Shown here: positions 40,801-49,200 of the stretch, piece after piece | Layout of the letters: each line of letters starts with the position of its first letter | Numbering within the stretch: position 1 is the stretch's first letter | NCBI GenBank assembly: GCA_039105265.1 | Contig: JAPFFF010000055.1 | Coordinates: 124,001-188,000, forward strand | Reading direction: 5' to 3' | DNA from: Tritrichomonas musculus | Taxonomy: Eukaryota; Parabasalia; Tritrichomonadida; Tritrichomonadidae | Length of the DNA: 64,000 nt | Notes under the pieces: model-generated | The model's input: only the letters and a program-made list of their open reading frames with translations | Told to the model about the DNA's origin: nothing | Database searches by the model: none | Made by a program: the position numbers and the translations under genes

Positions 40801-40955
40801 ATAGGCTTCCCTTTTTTATTTGCTTGCGTCGTATTTGCATTTGAATTTACTGGTTTTGATATTATTTGATTTTTTGAAATGACTGAAGTTGATTCTACTT
40901 TTTGTAATGCTGGTGGCCTTGGAGCATTGCTTTTAGCTGGAATTTTTTTACTCAT
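31845..40955 (-). CDS. Giant 3036-residue protein with 174-residue tandem repeats
   Basis: Not a recognised family. Residues 1-540 are disordered and rich in Ser, Pro, Lys and Thr, with many SPSSS and KSSPSPSS runs and a basic patch (HRRRKHRSATKQ). Residues 540-800 are charged helix with a diverged first repeat. Residues about 810-2310 hold nine near-identical repeats of 174 residues, each with ISELKKISGRNVNEKELEEE, SINKELEELINIDPNKV, NNFEYLFTLHKRHEEYIE and TEYLFYLHHKHNEQQENHD. A diverged tenth copy (SSILEQYERIRSIQSINNEI) follows. The last 500 residues are a different, globular-looking domain. The repeats should form coiled coils; a cytoskeletal or scaffold role is an inference. The DNA for the C-terminal part is much richer in GC than the rest. 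The frame is open throughout. Confidence 0.88.
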   Translation of the reverse strand: MSKKIPAKSNAPRPPALQKVESTSVISKNQIISKPVNSNANTTQANKKGKPISVEKNSPPKPSSPSLNQSKISLPSSPTGNTAKEKVQTPPSKQLTRSIARELTQSSFTTPTPKNKASASQDTSSTIKTTSPRNNASPSPSSISKPSPSANPLSSKSTSSTQKTKSASSSSSPLKSIASSPASLPQPNQSNQKSDSTARSQQSPISKSSTNTKSSPSPSSNTKTSSNARSSPSPSSTRKSPSPAKVAASPASSSPLLQKPSQSPISPSEKSDTTKTKPLSPSPPPSPLSPSANSFTEQKAKEKLPTEKVASAIQSSLLSPSKKVPTQQNAKVNLPAEKASAAVPASSSPLLPKTEKKSTENQPSEKVAKTGQSASPSSSFENLKLTQISSSDVDISSPDQSSPGHRRRKHRSATKQLERASSTNTIERSSSLPVEAQSDKEMLSSKDSQSTITNQEMSKDDQNALNSDNASVDSPTDAKRSRSRTSRPHRSLSSSSIQVPQKQVEAVSTTPLLDGQNISLNETSSTNNSTENLDPSQAKRRKRRKPKENVFDKLNKFSNQELNAEFEKFFILNDVAIEKLNFYPQTTFSYEFSDIDEMIRRENERIEREEASKDNEINETEIISFEMKNDDEIEYFTNAKCYEKHRNNEIKMRNEYLDDNEFNFDVQEIKNLDKIINELTSNSDSNFSVFSKSGESCDVFDLAEERLKLMEIVSTNKNRNEEYILFQEEQKDNEYLFYLHNKYNEQLENNEIKFSMNSQEGLNEKTSQQIDNVNEREEGEDLIMKLIYNRYSDDLNDDSTNTGELIKQKIISELKKISGRNVNEKELEEEYEVIKSIQNINKELEELINIDPNKVLSISEEKERQTRINELNDERENNFEYLFTLHKRHEEYIETTEEHKDTEYLFYLHHKHNEQQENHDIQFFTTDRSIQLNLIDNENSLLNEDISSKIDNEEDLIMKLIFNASVNNGNNDSASTEEAIKNRIISELKKISGRNVNEKELEEEYEVIRSIQSINKELEELINIDPNKVLSISEEKERQTRINELNDERENNFEYLFTLHKRHEEYIETTEEHKDTEYLFYLHHKHNEQQENHDIQFFTTDRSIQLNLIDNENSLLNEDISSKIDNEEDLIMKLIFNASVNNGNNDSASTEEAIKNRIISELKKISGRNVNEKELEEEYEVIRSIQSINKELEELINIDPNKVLSISEEKERQTRINELNDERENNFEYLFTLHKRHEEYIETTEEHKDTEYLFYLHHKHNEQQENHDIQFFTTDRSIQLNLIDNENSLLNEDITNKIDNEEDLIMKLIFNKATNDDSDETANDEETIKNRIISELKKISGRNVNEKELEEEYEVIKSIQNINKELEELINIDPNKVLSISEEKERQTRINELNDERENNFEYLFTLHKRHEEYIETTEEHKDTEYLFYLHHKHNEQQENHDIQFFTTDRSIQLNLIDNENSLLNEDISSKIDNEEDLIMKLIFNASVNNGNNDSASTEEAIKNRIISELKKISGRNVNEKELEEEYEVIRSIQSINKELEELINIDPNKVLSISEEKERQTRINELNDERENNFEYLFTLHKRHEEYIETTEEHKDTEYLFYLHHKHNEQQENHDIQFFTTDRSIQLNLIDNENSLLNEDITNKIDNEEDLIMKLIFNKATNDDSDETVNDEETIKNRIISELKKISGRNVNEKELEEEYEVIKSIQNINKELEELINIDPNKVLSISEEKERQTRINELNDERENNFEYLFTLHKRHEEYIETTEEHKDTEYLFYLHHKHNEQQENHDIQFFTTDRSIQLNLIDNENSLLNEDISNKIDNEEDLIMKLIFNKVMNDNSDETTNDEEAIRNRIISELKKISGRNVNEKELEEEYEVIRSIQSINKELEELINIDPNKVLSISEEKERQTRINELNDERENNFEYLFTLHKRHEEYIETTEKHKDTEYLFYLHHKHNEQQENHDIQFSFNILSSTQELNKSLRSKEENETEQENEENLIMKLIFDPNNTIPAGFDGINDSASTEEAIKNRIISELKKISGRNVNEKELEEEYEVIRSIQNINKELEELINIDPNKVLSISEEKERQTRINELNDERENNFEYLFTLHKRHEEYIETTEEYKDTEYLFYLHHKHNEQQENHDIQFFTTDRSIQLNLIDNENSLLNEDITNKIDNEEDLIMKLKFNASVNNGNNDSASTEEAIKNRIISELKKISGRNVNEKELEEEYEVIRSIQNINKELEELINIDPNKVLSISEEKERQTRINELNDERENNFEYLFTLHKRHEEYIETTEEHKDTEYLFYLHSRYSERRDDSLSTSQNGSIFQSHFTSGKPSMSSIVDMLYQPTSPSESQKEEKEVPNKADASEEDSDEILLSQLIQMKTRSVNLHSQKQEDEFNDEDEETVKNQVLQLLKRLSTFNESESSILEQYERIRSIQSINNEIDRLLNLDPSEIKDVRMEKERQEMIQILTDERESIVELLDLRLKRSEESLAVSESSKQVNRCETFENLEEERRENSELILNAERKFLKKQRKFEKMQNEAEMKDNEHLFLKSARQVELRQYEQEIIDEKTTLDELKEEEERTIEEEVIRCEKRQFQKAYIETKKTVIRRSLLFICDTAPNAEKPLKNRQDISNQILLDFVSTYPLFSRERKDDDDEQERINYYKKLLPKKLRMKFDRNRQITFKKLDDDGFQYFVDPKEFENDNYDGGYDSNSRELALSDGYMAILDIGDPRPQLFDPTALRYEIEHDDRWQNSMNYEMCSLGRSLYEFYTRNVEIEDFVEKIVIETCLIVRQLFDNIDEKDTNNLSYFYANFHFLVYLVETSDDEFPFVHYLDVLKKFLQELYCLLIEKIKNSIKDDFLNCVTKGLKSTESEIAVTNVVQCQCSIANPIMSFCWTSAVNAIDCEVSNYLADNKGIKDTKTLEKSVESLQVMQRILSINLPYSMQAYNLIKRYNEIIKENTPFEAAAPNLPPEFIVRLIFSGKWKSLIPYEVSDDRIVNFADFLKLDIDQSLNYVMKFDLNQPPPLSIWKSKDKK
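34030..38530 (-). repeat. Tandem array of nine 522-bp coding repeats
   Basis: Anchor sequences recur every 522 bp (at 35549, 36071, 36593, 37115, 37637 and 38159); two units are 525 and 528 bp. All lengths are multiples of three. The linkers differ in kind: type A (NNGNNDSASTEEAI) and type B (NDDSDETxNDEETI). From the N-terminus the linkers run A, A, B, A, B, B-like, a longer C type, A. The A and B units also differ in RSIQSINK versus KSIQNINK, so a 1,044-bp A-B pair was duplicated as one block. Near identity at DNA level points to recent unequal crossing-over or gene conversion. Confidence 0.92.
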
Positions 40956-42807
40956 GATATATACAAATACGAAATAACTTAAATTTTTATTTTAATTCAA
41001 TTATTGAAAGAAAAATTTAATGAGTCATTTAAAAAATTGCAAAATTGAAAGTTATTTATTGTTATATATATTTTGATGCGATTGATGCTTTTGTTAAATA
41101 CTTAGGCCAATGCATTTGCAATGATATGATACTTCAGATTTTAACTTTGATGAATCAAATAAACAATATTGTTTTTCAAATATCCTATTATTGGGAATTT
41201 CTTTTTGAAATTTATACACATTTTAAGTTTTTGCTAAATGATCATGAAAAACATTTATATAATTATGTATGAATAGCATTGGTTTATTTTTATTGAAAGT
41301 CATATTATGGAAATATTAGTATGAGCTATTTTAGGATGAAAAAATTAGATAATGAATAATCATAAATATTTAATTTAAATCATTGAAACCATTTTCATAT
41401 AAAAATTATGTTATTAATAATAATTTTTCATCGAAAGATAAAATATTCAAATAATGCACATTTAAAAAGGAAAATTAGTTCATTTATCATATATTAACGA
41501 GACAATTTCAGAATAATAATAATGCTTAACATTAAATTTTATTTAAATTTGCAGATTCAGCAAAAAATGAGTTAAAATAATTTTGTGTTGAAATGAGTGT
41601 TGTACACAACCTATTGTTATTAAAATTATTAGAAAAATTTAGAAATATTTTTCGAAATATTTGAAATATTATTTGAAAAATTCTATTTTAATATTATCAT
41701 ACTACTTTCAAATAACGAAGTATATTTTTTTTGTGAATATTTCATCCAAATCAATATTTTTTAAGGAATACAAATTAATTTATATTATATTTCATCACTG
41801 CTTTTAATGAACATCGAGTTCAGTTTTACCCTTGGACATGAACTAATATACATTTTGATCAACAATGAACATCGTAAATATCTAAATGATGCTTATATGA
41901 AATTATTAACCCAATTGAAAATTTTTGAATATCGTTTTAATTTGTTAAAAAATTTTACTTTTAAATTTATCGTAATTTTTATTTGTAATAGACTTTTATA
42001 TATTGAGAAAAGTTATTTATTTCTATATTATTTCATATTTTATATAAAAAATTAGATTAATGCAATTGAATCAAATTGAAAATAAAATTTTCTTTTCAAT
42101 TTCTGAATATCTCTGATTTAACAGAAATCATCAGAAAAAATAATTTTAATTAAACCATTATAATAATTCAAATCATCTTCATTTAAACAATAATTTTCAT
42201 AAAGTAATAGATTTAATTCATATAGTATGATATTTTAAAATATAATTTTTGAACTCGGTAAAGGATTAACCATCATAGTTTTAAAATATACCTATCTGGA
42301 AAAAAAAAAATTGAATGAAATAAGAGAAAAAGTGAAGCCATCATTTTGAAGATTGAAATGATTATGTAAATTTTTCAAAGACTATTTAAAATACAATACA
42401 CCAAAAAGATTAACTATATTTTAGAAAAAAAATAATAATATACTAGATATTAATCAAAAAATAGATTTGAAATTTTAAACTAATAAAAAAAAATTTAAAT
42501 AAAATGAAAATTTTAATTAGAATATATAAAAATATGAAAAAAAGATAGAAATAAAGCATTTTGATTCAATATCAAAAAGTGAATTACCATTTTTTTCAAT
42601 TATTTCAATTATCACTTATGATAATAAATGGCCGAAGATTCCATCAAAAAGTTTAATTATTTGAAAAATAAACTATCAAATTTAGATTTACTAACAAAAT
42701 TGAATAATATTTTTTCAATTATTGAATGATCGTTAAGGCGAAATATTGCGCTTAATTATACGGTTTCAATTTGGTAAAAACATAGTGGAGTTAGTCTGGT
42801 TTATTAA
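40956..42807. other. Long AT-rich divergent spacer
   Basis: About 1.85 kb between divergent genes. One possible short gene is listed separately (41807-42055). Another open frame at 41045-41272 begins with TTG and has no protein-like signature. TTGAATAATATTTTTTCAATTATTGAA near 42703-42729 resembles the TTGAAA/TTTCAA palindromes upstream of other genes. Nothing else is recognised. Confidence 0.5.
41807..42055 (+). CDS. Possible small gene or relic, 82 codons
   Basis: It starts at a clear ATG, and its first half (MNIEFSFTLGHELIYIL, then NNEHRKYLNDAYMKLLTQLK) is more protein-like and less AT-rich than its surroundings, while the last third decays into Phe/Ile/Tyr-rich residues. It might be the start of a dead gene. 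I recognise no family and the call is weak. Confidence 0.2.
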   Translation: MNIEFSFTLGHELIYILINNEHRKYLNDAYMKLLTQLKIFEYRFNLLKNFTFKFIVIFICNRLLYIEKSYLFLYYFIFYIKN

Positions 42808-44040
42808 ATGAGTGCGGAAAAAGATGATGACATTGATACATATATATATGATACAAACGATAATGATATACCTACTACTGCACCAACCTCTTTACCTCAA
42901 GTAGCAAATGATTCAAATATTTCAACTGATTCAACCTTACTTAATGCAAACTCAACATCATCAAATGACAACGAAGCCAAAATAAACATTCCTGAAATTT
43001 GTTTTCGCGTTTCTGGAATTAGCTGGTGGATAACTGATAATTCAATACAAGCAAAAATTCATACTGCAGTGAGTGGTAAAATCGTTGATTTATTTATGCG
43101 AAATAATCCAGATAATGGCAAATTTGAAGGCGAATTTGTAGTTATTCTTCAAACTGAAGAACCTGAATCAGTAGTTATTGATAAGTTAAGAAAGATCAAT
43201 TTTAATAAACTAAATGAAAATAATAATAATGAAGAAGATGATGATAATGATGCTGATGATGAAGGGTTTAATGATGACAGAGGAAAAAGAAATATCGAAG
43301 TTTTTGCAATTACCAATTTCAAAAATGAAAATATTTTTGGCATAAACGACAATAAGCGCGATAATGATTCAAATAGAGAAATCATTAAAAAACCAAAACC
43401 AGCAATTATGTTATATGAAGATCCAAATAATCCAATCCCAAAAGAACTTTTATCTACTGAATACCTTAATAGTATTTTTGCACGAGATACCGATAATAAC
43501 AAAAAGAGTAAAAAAGATAAATCACATCGTGATAGAGATAGAGATCGTGACAGAGATAGAGATCGTGATAGGGACAGAGATAGAGATCGGGATAGAGACC
43601 GTGATCGTGATAGGGATAGAGACCGTGATCGTGATAGAGATCGAGACCGTAATAGTCGACGCGACCGCGATCGAGATCGTGACCGCGATCGTGATTCTTA
43701 TGATTACGATTATGATTCAAATTATAATTATAGAGATAGAGATAGGAATCGCCAATATGATGATTATGACAGAGACAGAGATCGTGATAGAGACAGAGAT
43801 AGGAGCCGCCAGTATGATGACTACGACAGAGATAGAGACAGAGACAGAGACCGTGATAGGGATAGAGACAGAGACAGAGACCGTGATAGGGATAGAGACA
43901 GAGATAGAGAACGTGATAGGGATAGGGATAGGGATAGAGACAGAGACCGCGATCGAGATAGAGATCGTGATCGTGACAGAAAACAGAGATATCGCGATGA
44001 TGATCGTGAAGATAGATACCGCGATAAAAGAAGGAAATGA
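42808..44040 (+). CDS. CPSF6 (CFIm68)-like RNA-binding protein with Asp-Arg tail
   Basis: Probable mRNA 3'-end processing factor of 410 residues. Residues about 65-130 form an RRM-like domain, CFRVSGISWWITDNSI followed by GKIVDLFMRNNPDNGKFEGEFVVIL; the WWxTD block and the NGxxxG pattern fit the RRM of CPSF6/CPSF7 (LYIGNLTWWTTDEDL, then NGQSKGFA), the large subunit of cleavage factor Im. The middle is Asn/Asp-rich. Residues 235-410 are almost pure Asp-Arg repeats broken by two Tyr-rich islands (YDYDYDSNYNYRDRD, RQYDDYDRDRD). CPSF6 also ends in an alternating-charge RS/RD/RE domain that drives nuclear import and protein contacts. Other RD-tailed splicing factors such as U1-70K are the alternative, but their RRM lacks WWxTD. 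Confidence 0.6.
   Translation: MSAEKDDDIDTYIYDTNDNDIPTTAPTSLPQVANDSNISTDSTLLNANSTSSNDNEAKINIPEICFRVSGISWWITDNSIQAKIHTAVSGKIVDLFMRNNPDNGKFEGEFVVILQTEEPESVVIDKLRKINFNKLNENNNNEEDDDNDADDEGFNDDRGKRNIEVFAITNFKNENIFGINDNKRDNDSNREIIKKPKPAIMLYEDPNNPIPKELLSTEYLNSIFARDTDNNKKSKKDKSHRDRDRDRDRDRDRDRDRDRDRDRDRDRDRDRDRDRDRDRDRNSRRDRDRDRDRDRDSYDYDYDSNYNYRDRDRNRQYDDYDRDRDRDRDRDRSRQYDDYDRDRDRDRDRDRDRDRDRDRDRDRDRDRERDRDRDRDRDRDRDRDRDRDRDRKQRYRDDDREDRYRDKRRK
43525..43980 (+). repeat. Asp-Arg coding microsatellite (GAY-MGN)n
   Basis: Hexanucleotide-type repeat GATAGA / GATCGT / GACAGA encoding (Asp-Arg)n in the 3' half of the CPSF6-like gene, interrupted by Tyr-rich islands near 43700-43735 and 43755-43830. The codons vary between units although the peptide is uniform, which suggests selection on the protein and not only slippage. 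Confidence 0.9.
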
Positions 44041-44534
44041 TACATTACCTTTTAAAATTGTCGATTAATGAACAAAAAATAAATATTTTCAATTGTTGCT
44101 GAAGAAGAAAATATGAGAAATTATATATTATAATAAACTACTATACTATACCACGCATGTAAAATACACAAATCATCGGAATAGTGTTTATAATAAATGT
44201 TATTTTTTAAATTCATAGAATAGACAATGCTTTGATTTGAATGTTTTATATAACATAACTATTTTAATGCTTTTTATTAAATACTATTGCAAATTGGTTT
44301 TTTTTTGGAATCAGAATGATGAAGCCTTATATACACCTCAAATGCTTAGATGGAATCATTATTAATATTTTTTTCAAACTAAAAAAGAATTTAAAAATAG
44401 ATATACGTATTATGATATTTATTAAATACACTAATTAAAAAAATAGGTAAACTTACAATATTATATTTATTAAATTTATTAATTTATTCTATAACAAACA
44501 TTTTTTACAAAATGATATTATACTAATATAAAAT
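44041..44534. other. Spacer between convergent genes
   Basis: AT-rich sequence between the CPSF6-like gene and the minus-strand gene ending at 44535. No coding frame or structured element seen. Confidence 0.6.
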
Positions 44535-45875
44535 TTAAGGAACAGTCAATTTAGAAAAAATATCCCAAAAAGTTTTTTTATCATCAATTACTTGAATGGG
44601 ATCAGGTACTTCAATAATATCATCAGGAGAAACACCATATTCCGAATTCAATTTTTGAATATAAGGCAAAAGCGTATTTTTAACAAAGGTTGATGATTTA
44701 TTTGCCTTGTTAAAAATTCCATTCGTTAATTGATTGATATATAATTCTTTTGCGATTGCAAGCGAAATAATCTGGAAAGGGCTTCTTTTGTCATCATCAG
44801 CTTCATCTATAAAGAGAGGAATATATTTTTCAATTTTCGGTGAAAGATCTTTTGTTTGGCAAATGGTCAAAATAAGATCAGCAGATTCAATAAGAAATAA
44901 TTGGCATTTTTCAAATTGCATCATAAGTGAAATAACTGATTTAATCAATTCTGTATCAAACAATTCGGGATTACATCCAATATATTTTTTTAAAAATTGC
45001 AGGGCTTCAGAATGATACATATGTATTTCATCAATTGGATTAATGAGAATACTACGAGCTTCTTTTGCATACATTAAAAGCTGATCTTTCGTAATTGGAT
45101 CATGAAGGCTGTTGACAGTTTGCCAGTAAAAATTATTGACATGTGTGGGCAAATGATAATAATCCAAAAAAACCGATAATATAGGCCCATTCAATATCTG
45201 TGGTCTGGTTCTCCAGTTTTCTAAAGCTTTATTTATAATTCTTAATAATGAGATTGAACTTTCTTGTTGAAATGAATAGCCATCACATGAAATATCATCT
45301 TTTAATAATTTTTTTAAAATCAATGCGATCTCGGAATCAAACCTGATTTCAAAAAGCCAATCTTGAGAAACTGTCATTTTTTTTTTATAATCAAATAGGG
45401 ATAGGAAAAGCTCGCATACACTGCAATTATCTAGATATTTCAGAAATAAAATAACAAATCCGGCATGCGAAAGAAAATCTAAGTTTCCTGAACTAAATAG
45501 ATTTAATGCAATTTCACTTAATCTTCCAACAATCATAGGAGAAACGTTATCTTTCGAAAGTAATTCTGTAGTAAAATCAGTAAAAAAAGATGTTTTCACC
45601 AAATTAGTAATTTTGCTTGCATTTTTTGATGTTAATATTTTCATTGCTGATAGAGATTCAATACTTTTGCTATTGCATATTGCTAGTTTAAGCAGTCTTG
45701 GTAGATGCTTTGATAAATATTGTCTTATTTCTTTAACATTGCGATTTAGCGAATCTAAAATTATTGGCTTAGTTATAATATTTTTAAAATCAGAGGAATC
45801 TTTTGATAAAAGATCATTTAGTTTTGATGATTGGTCATCTTTTTCTTCTGTAAATCCATTTATTTTTGTTGACAT
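44535..45875 (-). CDS. Helical protein, possibly SAPS-like phosphatase regulatory subunit
   Basis: A 446-residue, all-helical protein of ARM/HEAT type. The layout LSKDSSDFKNIITKPIILDSLN, then ESLSAMKILTSKNASKITNLV, SPMIVGRLSEIALNLFSSGNLDFL and CSVCELFLSLFDY recalls the SAPS domain (regulatory subunits of PP6/Sit4). In SAPS proteins the corresponding blocks are 'iLts...i.d.l', 'nplla.yf.kv...Ll' and 's.vmdlllrLi'. The resemblance is one of pattern only. An unrelated ARM-type protein is an equally fair reading. No signal peptide or membrane helix. Confidence 0.8.
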   Translation of the reverse strand: MSTKINGFTEEKDDQSSKLNDLLSKDSSDFKNIITKPIILDSLNRNVKEIRQYLSKHLPRLLKLAICNSKSIESLSAMKILTSKNASKITNLVKTSFFTDFTTELLSKDNVSPMIVGRLSEIALNLFSSGNLDFLSHAGFVILFLKYLDNCSVCELFLSLFDYKKKMTVSQDWLFEIRFDSEIALILKKLLKDDISCDGYSFQQESSISLLRIINKALENWRTRPQILNGPILSVFLDYYHLPTHVNNFYWQTVNSLHDPITKDQLLMYAKEARSILINPIDEIHMYHSEALQFLKKYIGCNPELFDTELIKSVISLMMQFEKCQLFLIESADLILTICQTKDLSPKIEKYIPLFIDEADDDKRSPFQIISLAIAKELYINQLTNGIFNKANKSSTFVKNTLLPYIQKLNSEYGVSPDDIIEVPDPIQVIDDKKTFWDIFSKLTVP

Positions 45876-46236
45876 TTTATTTTTTGATGTCGTTTCTTTT
45901 TTTATATTTAAATAAATAGAAATTTCAATTCATATTGAATTTTTACTCAAAATTTAATTATATAATTCAAATATCTACCAAAAATTGAATTAGATAAAAA
46001 TATATTTTCAATGATTATTTTATTTATTATCAAAAAGTTTGTGTTTTTAAATGATTATTTTGTTTTAAACAATTCTTCCTTCATTTTATTTTAAAACATA
46101 AATTTAATGTTTTATAAATTGTTTATCAAAACCTCTTTATATAAAAATTTAGTAATCCAACTTTAGATAATTCAAAAAGCTTTTATTCATAGTTTTAATA
46201 AATTGTATACTTTACAATACCATCTTTATGTGCTAA
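45876..46236. other. Divergent promoter region
   Basis: AT-rich space of 361 bp between divergent genes. Facing the minus-strand gene, GAAATTTCAATTCATATTGAA (45919-45939) gives another TTTCAA/TTGAA palindrome-like block about 50 bp before its ATG. No gene. Confidence 0.5.
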
Positions 46237-49200
46237 ATGGATAAATTGCTATCAGAATTAGAACATTTATCAAAATCAACCAAAATTTTACAACCAGATC
46301 AAACTCTTCAAAATTTACTTATTCCGCTCCGCTTAGCATTATCCGATGATAATTTAGATATGAATAACGAGAAGTTAAAAAATATTGAAGCAATTCTACT
46401 TCAATTATTAAAAATTAATAAAGGAGATTTAGGCACGGCATGTTCTCTTGAAATAGGTCATAATTTATATCTTATATATAAGCATGATCCTAATAAACAT
46501 TTTTGGAATTTAATATCAGACGTTACAAAAAATCCAACAGAAGCCAACATTTATGCAATTAAGTTCGTTATCTCAAATCTAGGAAAGTATAATAAATCTT
46601 CACTTAATCAAATTGCCCAACTTTTATTATCATTAAAGAAACCAAAACTTTTTTATCCAGCTCTTCTTGCGCTTCGCTCATTATTTAAAGAATGCCGGCA
46701 TTCGTTTCCAAAGCTAGTTCAAAGTGCATTTAATTTTGCCAAAACATGTGCATTAAATAATAGCGAAAGAATTCGAATTGCAGCGATACAGCTTCTTCAA
46801 GTTTTAATTTTTGAACCAGAAATTAACGTCAAAAAAGTACTTTTGATTGCACAACAAGTTTTTGCTGATTATAAAAGTAAGTTTGTTAATTTTACGACTG
46901 CAAATCTCGTTGCTCAATGTGCAATCAATCCTTTTTTAGATGAAATAAAAGAAAAAGAAAAAAACGAAGAAGATGAAAAAATATCAAATCAATTGAATGT
47001 ATTTCATATTGGACCTTTACCAAAAGAACATATTTTAGCAAAATCATTTGAGATTCTTCTTATGTTTAAATCCCAATTTTCTGATGTTTTTGGTTTATTC
47101 CTTGATAAAATGCCTCCTTATTTGGTGTATTTGAATATTGAGTTATTATTTAATTTTATAATTAGAAATTCAATGAAAGATATAACACAATTGATTGCAT
47201 TTTTTGGTCAAGATGTTCGATCATTGTTCTTTTCAGCTGTCATGAGTCAAAAAAACATTGATTTTTGTCTTCTTTGCCAATTAGTGTTTAATAACGATAG
47301 TGCAAAAGAAGCAGCAGGTGTTGCGCATGATAAGATATGGTGCAATAATCCAGTTGAAAGGAAAGAAGCTAAGAAATTCTTTACTTCATTATCAAATGTT
47401 TATCCAAATGCAGCCCTTGAATCACTTCATGTTGCGCTTCATTACATAGCAATGCCTCCTGATGATTCACCAACCATGAAAATGGAGTATTCTGGACAAG
47501 CAACAGTTGCTTCTATTTTATTGTCATCTCTTAAAGATAAATGCGAAAGTGAACTTCCTCTTTTAGAAAAATACATCAAATTTACCCTCTCAGAAAATTC
47601 AAAGGATGACTTTTTCCTTGAATCTTTATTTATGATTTTAAACACTCAAGATGATGAATTTATTTCAAAATATAACATTCAAGAGATATTAGATAGAATT
47701 TCTAATTCATATGCATCAAAAATACCTACTGATTTCACTACTTATCCTATTAATTTGATTGAAAATGTGCTCATTTTTTATGCTTATCATCAAAATTATA
47801 AAAATGTTCAAAAATTTTGCGAGTTTTGCTTCCAAATTGCTGATCATCTTTCATTAACTGCTTTATTAGAATTGATTCATGCATTTTATACTCTTGATAT
47901 TTCTGAATCATTTGCTTTTTCAATGGCCATTTATCTTCTCAATAAATCGTTCACTCAAAATATATCATTAAAGCATATTAAAAAACGAGTTCCTGAGTTA
48001 ATGAAGATCCCAGATGAGCTCTTCTTTAGAGAGGCAAAAACAAAATTCCAAAAAAGTGAATTAGTTGAAATTTTATATTTTTCTGATAATTCATTATTAA
48101 TTTCCAAAATCATTGATTTCATTCCAACTTTGGTGAAAAAGATGAATGCCAAAAATGCAAGTTCATTCTTCAATGCAGCAATTCATTCATCTAATATTTG
48201 TGCTGGCCATATGATTATTTTATCTATTCTACAAGAAGCGGAAAATGATTCATCATTATTTTCAAAAATACCATCAAATATACATATTTTACTCACAAAA
48301 GCAATTAGCAATGAATCTGATGAGATCAAATTACAAATTACATCAGAATGTATTGCAACATATATTAAAAATAATCCAAATGAAATGTCATCTTTATTCC
48401 CATTTTTACGACAGCAGTCAATTGCATCCTGCTTCATTGAAACTGCGCTTGCCCGAATTGTTAAAATGACAGAAGATAGTGTTGCATACATTATTGTTCA
48501 AGCAACAAATAGAATGAAGAAAGAATCTCTTTCGGTTTATGTTCTTCATGAACTATCGACAATTTTTAATGTCAAGTCATTACAATTAATGAATATGATG
48601 ATTGGTGAACAGCAATGTCAGCAGCTAATAACATTAGTTACAGGAAAAGACATCCCAATATTCACCATGTATTATGCTGCGCTTTGCTTTGAAAAATTAA
48701 TTCCAATCTTATTACCAACATTACATGAAAAGCCCACAATGAACATGATTCTTGTCTTTTTAAATGAACTTTGGAACTCATCAATCAAATTTTACAAAAA
48801 ATTCTTCTTTGATTTATTTAGACAATTATTTGCATTTTCCAAGGAAGTTGCTGACTTCTTTGTAATAAAGCCACCACGAAAAGCCATGATTATTGATGCT
48901 CGAATATCTGCGTGTGGAGCCATTGCTGATCTTGCAAAAGCTAAACCATTTCAATCGAGCATCCTTGAGGAACTTCCTCCCTTTTTTGTTCTTCTTCAAC
49001 GTACCAGGTCCAATCGAGTTAACAACTTTCTTTTATCCGCAGTTAACTCTTTTTGTGAGACTTTGGCGACCAATACAACATTGAATGAAGATAATGTTGC
49101 CGAATTGCAAAAGTGGTTTAATTTAACCCACCAACTATTGAGTGCCAATTCTATGGTTGGTTTTGGGGATGTCAATGTTGAGCCCAACACCTGTGTTAAG

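Noticed and set aside
41045-41272. 75-codon plus-strand frame
   Set aside because: It begins with TTG, has no ATG near its start, and shows no family pattern.
43466-44068. Overlapping long frames on both strands in the Asp-Arg repeat
   Set aside because: A purine-rich hexanucleotide repeat is open in several frames; only the Asp-Arg frame continues a recognisable RRM.
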